From positions 1,007,001 to 1,071,000 of the forward strand of contig OZ005620.1 of NCBI GenBank assembly GCA_963930655.1: a stretch of 64,000 bases of DNA, read 5' to 3'. This DNA is from Myrica gale (lineage: Eukaryota; Streptophyta; Magnoliopsida; Fagales; Myricaceae). Every line of letters starts with the position of its first letter. The stretch's first letter is position 1. Below the pieces are notes generated by a model. That model saw only the letters and a program-made list of their open reading frames with translations, made no database searches and was not told the DNA's origin. The position numbers and the translations under genes were made by a program. Positions 57,450 through 64,000 of the stretch are shown here, one piece after another.

Positions 57450-59152
57450 TCACCCTTCTTTGTTCTTTTTGTCCAACAAGTAACTGAACGGAGGGTGACT
57501 AAACGATCCATTGAGAAACATGTTTGAAACCACCTTGTACATAGCTTCGGTGAGGTGCACTCCATCCCAGTTGATGTACTGAGAAGGGTTTTTGCAGGCA
57601 GTGGCAGACTTTGTGCCGCAAGTACCGAAGATATCAAAGTTGTATGGTTCACCTGCTGCTCCACAGCAGGCTTTGAACTTCTCCTTGAACCCGTATCTGC
57701 TTCGATCCTGCATTACCTCTCGGTAGGCGTTCCAGTAGTCCCCGTAGATGATGACAGCCTGGGGAAACTGCCTCCTGAGGCCCTGCAACTTGGCCTGGAG
57801 GACCACATTGTGGGTGTAGCTCTGGTTGTTCACACTCTTGACACAGCCTATATCGTCCCTGTCGTCTTCAGAAGCCAGTGACATGGCCAGCGGCAGGCAT
57901 CCAGTTAATGGAAGGCCTTGGACGACAACATACTTTGCACCTTTCTTCAGCAATGACTGCGTACCAATTAGGAATTTGGTCATTTCATCCATATATATGA
58001 ACTGAGTGAAGTGTCAATGAAAATTTGCCAAAACAGGTCGCTAAATGTAGATGCGGAGGCGACAATATCTCTTAAACATCTGCTTCTCTTTATTAGGACA
58101 GTACTTAATATTCGTCTTAACTGATAATCTGGTAACTCGCCGCAAGCGAGTCGTTAAGAAAACTTTGGTTAGGGCGACAACGTTAATACTTAATTGTTCA
58201 GATTTTTGGTAAGGATGGCCATGTAGGCTGTCACGAAATGTGTATGTGAGTCTTTGATAACGTTTATGAGGCGACATTGGCTTTTGAACAGCGATCTATG
58301 CCGCCCCAATAAGCTTCAGATGGCTTTCTCTACCTTCTGATACTTTTTTTTTGAAAAAAAAGTCATGACAAAGGTATAAATCTGATTTATCCCCTCTATT
58401 ATATCACACTGGAATCGAATTAATGTATGAAATAAGACTTCCAAACTGTATATCTGGAATAAGAAAAAGCCCAGTTGTGTCGATGCAGCCATACTTACCT
58501 CCAAAACCCCAGTAAAGCTCGATATAGCAAGCTTCCGGATTGTGTCGTCTGGTATAGAAGATCCAACGCAGTATGCATAGTCATTGACTCCAATTTCACC
58601 AACCCAGACGAGAGCATCATCAAACGCTGTTTTGCACTCGGATGCTGCGTCTTTACAGTAGCCCTGTCTCTCCAGGAACCTGTTGAACCAAAGGAGCTGG
58701 GTTTGGATAGATTCGGGGGTTATATCGAGAGTGAGGTTGTGCTTAACAAAGAATTCATGGTTTGTTGCGGTGGAACCAGCTACTGCAAAGTTTACGCCGT
58801 TCGAACCATTCCCCGTGAGGTTACGGTAAGGTGGCAAGAAAGGCAAGGAAAGTGCTTCAGCTACAAAGTCGATCACAAGCCGTCCATCGGAGTACCGGTT
58901 AGTAGGGCGGTGAAAGAAGGTGCTCCCATATGGAGAGTTCGACACGTGACCAAAACCAGATGGGCCGGTGATGGATTTTGTGTTTCCGGTGTCAGTGAAC
59001 GAGTCACCGAAGGCGTAGATCTTCTTGAAGGGATGACGTGGCTGTCCCGTTTCAGTTGCAGCAGAAGAAGAAATAGCGAGGAATATGGAAATGGCGGCGA
59101 AGAAGACGAAGGTGCATATGTGGGAGTAATAAGCTGTGGAAAAAGAAGGCAT
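57450..59152 (-). CDS. GDSL esterase/lipase (At3g48460-like)
   Basis: Two exons, 58499-59152 and 57450-57956, give 386 residues with a clean junction (GVLE/SLLKKGAKYVVVQG). A signal peptide is visible (YSHICTFVFFAAISIFLAIS). Block I is KIYAFGDSFTDTGNT with the nucleophile Ser; GVNFAVAGST and WVGEIGVNDYAYC carry the oxyanion Gly and Asn; and YINWDGVHLTEAMYK holds the catalytic Asp and His. The enzyme should be a secreted SGNH hydrolase acting on ester bonds of lipids, cutin-like or cell-wall acyl groups; the substrate is unknown. Several Asn glycosylation sites (NLTG, NGSN, NLTL) fit secretion. It is intact, unlike the GDSL remnant at 27895-28835. Confidence 0.94.
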
Positions 59153-60590
59153 TTTTCCAACTCAAAGGCTTCTGGGCAATTCACTTTAGCCGGCACGGTC
59201 TTTGCGTCCTGCATTTTATAAACCTCTCTGCATATTTACTACATACACAACTAATTATGGCGTGAAGTAATAAGTTCGGCTGCAGGGACCCAGAACAGTC
59301 ACGCGGTAAAATAATTAGCATACTTCTGTTTTTGAGGCTAATAAATTAATAATCAGCACTACTTGTTCTAAAAGTAATGGGGGTTCGCGTACGTACGCTT
59401 TCTTATTAACTCTGTGTCAATTATTAATCGTTAGGTTTCCATTTCTCTCACTCAAGCATGAAACATCCGAAGTAGTTTCTTTTGGGACGTCCATTGATAC
59501 TATAACAGCATCAGTATCAGAGCACTGCGCGTGGCTTTTGTTTTTAATTTCTTTGACAAAGGAGGTTCAATTATGAGTCATTTACTCGCCACCAGAGTTC
59601 GGTCTACTGAATGAGAAGAGGAAAGAGTTCAGTTCTCATGGAGCTGGTAAGTTCTCGAATGCAGGAGAAAGTAGGTGGGCGGGGCATTAATGAGCATACA
59701 TGTGACCATGTCCCATACCAACTGCCGGCCTTGTTATTTTCGTGAAAGCTTAAAGGGATTGGAAATGCACAGAAATCATAATGCCACGTCTCTCTTTTTT
59801 GTTTGTTTGTTTTCTGAAAGTTTGGGCTGTTGCTTTGGTGTCGACTCTTAAATGGCACTACCTAACAGTATGGTTATTCAGATAGGTACCATGAATGCGT
59901 TCTGCTGCTCCCAAGCCCACACGAAGGGGGAGGGACTAGATAGCGTTAAAGCACAGACTGCAGTCATCATTAGCTGGACTCTCCACATCTGCACTCGTCC
60001 TTATTACAAAATATTCCATGAAATTCTTTAGATAGATTGTGGTTTGCTTTTGCGTTATATATGTCTGCCACTGTCAATTGTGAAAGCGTGTATTTGAGGC
60101 TCTTAGACAATAGTTATCATCTATAAGAACTCGGAAATACGAGTTAGGCTCAGTACATAATTTTTTTATTTCCACCGCGGCCTGCCGTATTGGTTAGTGC
60201 TTATTTGTATTTGTGTAGGTTAGACACACACGTCACATGTTCAATTTTTTACTGAGTGAATATCGTAACTCACTTAAACTAGAGTCGCAGGGGTATGAAT
60301 GAATCTGTTGTAGCTCCCTTATATGTATATGTGCGTTAGGTGGGTTCACTCAAGTAGACTGCCACGCAATAGTTCTCTTCGTTACTAAAAAAATACACTT
60401 TGCACTCCTAAATACAACAATACCTGCACTTTATACTATATCTTTGATAATTAAAACTATGGGAACAAAAAAGATGTTTTTACCCTTAATTAGCCAACAA
60501 AGCATAAGATGCTTTTTTGTACATATGGAAGTCTATACCAATGTCTCCTACTACTACAACCACGTGTTACTGTTTTTCTTGGATATTGGT

Positions 60591-60775
60591 GATGTTTGAT
60601 TGTTAAAATTTTGGGTATTAAAAATGTCGAGGTATTGAAGTTGGTAAAAAAATGAAGAGAGATGATTTGAATGAATTTTTTATATTTATTTAGAATGAAA
60701 AATAACGATTTAACGAGAAAAAAGATAATTTTATGGTATTATTTTATTGATGCCAAAATTTTGGTAGCCTAACGT
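60591..60775. mobile_element. Probable MITE-like element
   Basis: GATGTTTGATTGTTAAAATTTTGGG at the left (only its AAAATTTTGG core is well matched) faces CCAAAATTTTGG...CTAACG at the right. The interior is AT-rich. Ends and duplication are uncertain. Confidence 0.35.
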
Positions 60776-61176
60776 GTTGGCTCCCAAATATCTCCAAATT
60801 TGGTGTTATTGTGAGCTTGTCATCTTTTGTATGCATGCATTCCAACCTGAGAGCTTTTTGTATGGGATGAATGGGCTTTATGTACAAACAAGGTTAAATT
60901 CGCGAAAGAATTAACCCAACAGGCCTAGACATAAAGCGTCAGTATTTCAAGCCCTGCTGCTCCTTCACAAAACCCCCTCCACCGGACAACTGTAAGTTTG
61001 TTGAAGGCCAGGCCAACCCAAAATTCGAAATTAAAACCGTCAGCCCAAATTCAGCTTTCGCTAGTCCAGTTTGCTCTCCCTAATTCCAACCCACAACCTA
61101 CTCTATCATATTATCACGAGAGAAGGAAGTACACCTTGACCCAAAATTTTTGCTTTATTGAAGTGCAGGAGCTAAA

Positions 61177-61359
61177 GGAGATGCTTGTTTGTCAAAATTT
61201 TAGAGAATATTCTCGAAATTTTAAGAATCTTTACTTTATTGAGATTTATTGGGGTTTGTGAAATATAGCGTGTGTATGTGTAAAAGTTAAAATTTGTTGA
61301 TTGTGTTTGTTTTGCTGGAAATTTTCATGCCCCGAATTGTTGGGCAAACAAACATCCCC
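61177..61359. mobile_element. MITE-like element
   Basis: Ends GGAGATGCTTGTTTG and the complement of GGGGATGTTTGTTTG are inverted repeats (about 12 of 15). The interior is AT-rich and no coding is seen. Confidence 0.5.
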
Positions 61360-62304
61360 AAAATTACAGCGACTTGCCACTGGTAATAGGTCTTTTTACT
61401 TTTGGTCAAGCAAAAATAGAGCATCTGCTGACATGTGTCCACTGAGACCGGGGCAAGTTCCATAAGATTTGAGATTGGTTCTAAATGAACTTCATAACTT
61501 TTTTTTTTGTTAAATGAGTAGAAAAATCAAATATGGCATGTCAATCAGAATGAAATCACTCCTTCAAGGCTGGTGCAGCCCCTTAAGTTACATAGGTCAG
61601 ATCAGTCTGATTTTATCATGGAGGTGATTTCAAACAATTATTTACACCTAAAGTTATTCGAAACTGAGACTTCAAAGGGAGCAAATCCCTTAGCCTCAAG
61701 TATTAACCACCCAAACAAATCCCTTAAAATTGGACTTCTGAACTTCATTACAATAGAAACATGCTTCTACAAGGCACACTACAACCCCAAACCCATTACA
61801 CTTATTTACATGTGAAACTAATTCCAAAAAATAGTGTTCTTCACAAAATATACACTTAGGAATGAAAACTAGACCGAACATCTGTCCCTATAAATCATGT
61901 GGTCGCTGGAAAACAACCACGAGGCCAAATTTGATCTATCATAAAATTGTGATTATTTTGTTTACTTTCTTATCGGGGAAGCTTGGAAAGGCTTCACTTG
62001 TCTTATTTTGACCCCATCTCCGATACCTCTTCTTATTGTTATTCTTTATTGGTTAAGAAAACTAATCCTGTTTTTTTTTCACTAACCATAATATTAAAAA
62101 AATTGAAGTTTGAAGAGTCCTTTATTGCTATAATATAAAGTACAAAAAGTCATCATCTATTATATTTTTTTATAAAAAAAACATTGTCAAATTATCTATA
62201 TTTATACTTTTTCACAAAATTCTTATAATTTTAAATAAAAAAATTATGTCTCATCAAATTTTTTTAAGAATTTATTAGTATAGTTAATGACGCGACTTGT
62301 ACAG

Positions 62305-63114
62305 GGAGTCACATCCTTGGGACTTATTGCAGCGCTCGCCCTTGTTGTTATCTTTACAAATCTGTCCGTAACAGATCTGTTTGCATGCGTCCTTGCATTT
62401 ATTCCAACTGGATGGTGCATACTATGTGTAAGTTAATGGATTCCTGACTTATAATTAGGTTTAATGCGCACGAGATAATGAGCAATTTTCAGAGTGACCA
62501 GTATGGCAATAAGCATTCAACCATTTTGAGTTCTAGGACCCTAGGTGATGATACAGTGTTTACACTCGTCCTATGAAAAAGTGATAGCCAGTGCAGCTAG
62601 ACTCGAGAAAGGTGGATGGCTAAATCTGTTATGTTAGGACCAGCAAACCATTGCATAGTCTGTAGATGGTGGTGGTCTTTGAGACTCCTAGGATGCCCCA
62701 CTTTAAGTACATGCAAGCCTTTTAACACCATCCAAAACAATGTCTATTGGATGCATGGACTCTAGTTGCTTCATTGGTGGAACCTGACTTTGTCACCACA
62801 CTTGTGATGACACCTGCTTATATATTATTCTTTGCCATCCCTCTAATCCTGGTTGGTTGTGCTGACTTCTGAAACAGCTGGCGATAACTTGGAAGAAGCT
62901 AGTCCGAAGTTTAGGCTTTTGGGATTCGGTGCGGGAATTTGCTAGAATGTATGATGCTGGGATGGGTATGCTTATTTTTGTCCCACTAGCCATGTTATCC
63001 TGGTTCCCATTCATTTCCACCTTCCAGTCTCGCCTTCTCTTTAATCAAGCATTTAGCCGTGGTCTGGAGATCTCCCTCATCCTGGCTGGAAACAAAGCTA
63101 ATGTTGAAACTTAA
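62305..63114 (+). pseudogene. 3' fragment of a callose synthase (glucan synthase-like) gene
   Basis: Two exons remain: 62305-62427 (GVTSLGLIAALALVVIFTNL, DLFACVLAFIPTGWCILC) and 62878-63114 (LAITWKKLVRSLGFWDSVRE, MGMLIFVPLAMLSWFPFIST, FQSRLLFNQAFSRGLEISLI, ending NKANVET and TAA). These are the last transmembrane helices and C-terminus of a CalS/GSL protein, closest in feel to the CALS9/CALS10 (GSL10/GSL8) group. The complete protein is near 1,900 residues with dozens of exons; only about 120 residues are here. The preceding 400 bases are AT-rich without further exons, so this is a truncated copy, although the visible part is open. Confidence 0.85.
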
Positions 63115-64000
63115 AATATTTTGTACCTCCTGTTGCAAAATACGCCGGCACATGAGATGGCAATTTTGTACGTTTGTGTATTGTATTTTTTGTATGGCCA
63201 GATCCAACGCGGTCGCATGTGTATCCATGATTGTAGAAAAGGTAGCAAATTGTAGCACTGAAAGGGAACATATCTGTATACTGCCGTCCGTTGGATATTC
63301 GGAGTTAAGTTTGTAATTTCAGGATATACAAGAGTTCTTTTTTCTTGATGAATGCAAATCTCTCTCTCTCTCGGCACTTTCCGAGTTCTGATGCGGAGTT
63401 CTTGTCGATAAACTTCCTAGTTTTATGTTGGTGTATTTTCAGACATCTTACTTTGTTTCAAAACATGGAAGGACACATTATACGTGCATCACATCAGGTA
63501 TTAAACAGGCTAAATATGCGATTAAAATATATGGACACTATATCGTATGGACCGATATGGTTGGACTTCGTGTGATCTGCACGTGGCTTTATGTACAACG
63601 TTGGAATCGGGGGTGTAAAATGGGCTGGCCCCGAATCGCCTGCTGGAAACCGACTGCCCTCTATTGGGTTTTGGTGAGTTCTAGAATGGGCCTAGTTCTC
63701 TATGGTCAGCCCATTTGTTTCCGAAAGAACCCTTGCAGCGAGGGCCTGGTCCGTGTGGCAATGAGGCTAAACGATAGTAATGGCCCACCAAGTAATTCTC
63801 CGTATGCCTCTTCTCTCCCTATGAGGACCGCAATGAAGAAAACGACTTCGTCGTCCTTTTTCTTTTCCTTTTTTCCTGGAGCTTACAATTGTTGTGGCTT
63901 GTTGGGGTAATTTATATCGAGTGCTCTAGAGTTTCCCATATTGTGTTACAAGTGAGTGAGGGCCTGAACAAAGAATAAATAGCATCACGAAAGCCTAACA
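63115..64000. other. Right-edge region
   Basis: No gene can be supported. A 161-codon plus-strand open frame (63425-63910) has low-complexity, non-conserved sequence and is probably chance. The palindrome at 63839-63854 may mark a promoter of a gene beyond the edge. Confidence 0.35.
63839..63854. promoter_or_regulatory. AAAACGAC-TTC-GTCGT palindrome
   Basis: Same type as the motifs upstream of TELO2 and the kelch gene. The neighbouring gene, if any, starts outside the window. Confidence 0.3.

Larger units (their letters stand above)
59153..62304. other. Gene-poor region between the GDSL gene and the callose synthase fragment
   Basis: AT-rich, with MITE-like elements near 60591-60775 and at 61177-61359, and a weak tRNA-derived SINE-like patch at about 60175-60390. 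No gene can be supported. The GDSL promoter lies at its left end. Confidence 0.5.

Noticed and set aside
58475-59221. 248-codon plus-strand open frame
   Set aside because: Antisense shadow of the first GDSL exon, whose minus-strand reading has all family motifs.
63425-63910. 161-codon plus-strand open frame at the right edge
   Set aside because: Low complexity, no family resemblance and no supporting splice structure.

Overview
The window is nuclear DNA of a flowering plant, most likely a woody core eudicot. It carries many-exon genes with GT-AG introns, AT-rich introns, and plant-specific or plant-type families (AZG purine transporter, REM-type B3 factor, callose synthase, GDSL esterase). 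LINE, hAT and Copia debris lies between and inside the genes. No species can be assigned. Nothing prokaryotic is present: no operons, CRISPR arrays or plasmid parts.

Layout: an ABC1-type kinase gene runs off the left edge (1-3854, minus). RPN7, a 26S proteasome lid subunit, follows (5558-9958, minus) with a LINE copy in its second intron. A broken Ulp1-like protease gene (10271-12087, plus) starts head-to-head with RPN7 and ends tail-to-tail against a TELO2/EMB2423-type gene (12338-20176, minus). At 20794-21476 (plus) an ELP3 N-terminal piece is joined in frame to the C-terminal piece of a HemN-like enzyme. Next are a membrane-anchored C2H2 gene (23060-26020, minus), a Copia remnant (26358-27859) and a truncated GDSL esterase gene (27895-28835, minus). 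A 20-exon kelch gene of KLHDC4 type (29867-39652, minus) has introns that hold several LINE pieces. It is followed by a hAT-type non-autonomous element (40105-40803) and an AZG2-like pseudogene (41968-46525, plus) split by a young, shortened Copia element (42134-45114). The right third holds a two-B3-domain gene (47198-50775, minus), an AIRP2-like RING ligase (53719-55929, plus), an intact two-exon GDSL esterase (57450-59152, minus) and a 3' fragment of a callose synthase gene (62305-63114, plus).

The genes do not form one pathway. From memory, several neighbour pairs match neighbours in Arabidopsis: ABC1K with RPN7, Ulp1-like with TELO2-like and a GDSL gene, ELP3 with kelch and AZG2, and HemN-like with C2H2. 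The order therefore looks like a mosaic of old microsyntenic blocks.

Two themes stand out. First, RPN7, TELO2 and B3 are intact apart from single-base changes in homopolymer length, which looks more like sequencing error than decay. Second, one LINE family left copies ranging from about 1.3 kb down to under 20 bases, recognisable by their target-site duplications. I found no convincing new functional system. The ELP3/HemN chimera is the most unusual object.
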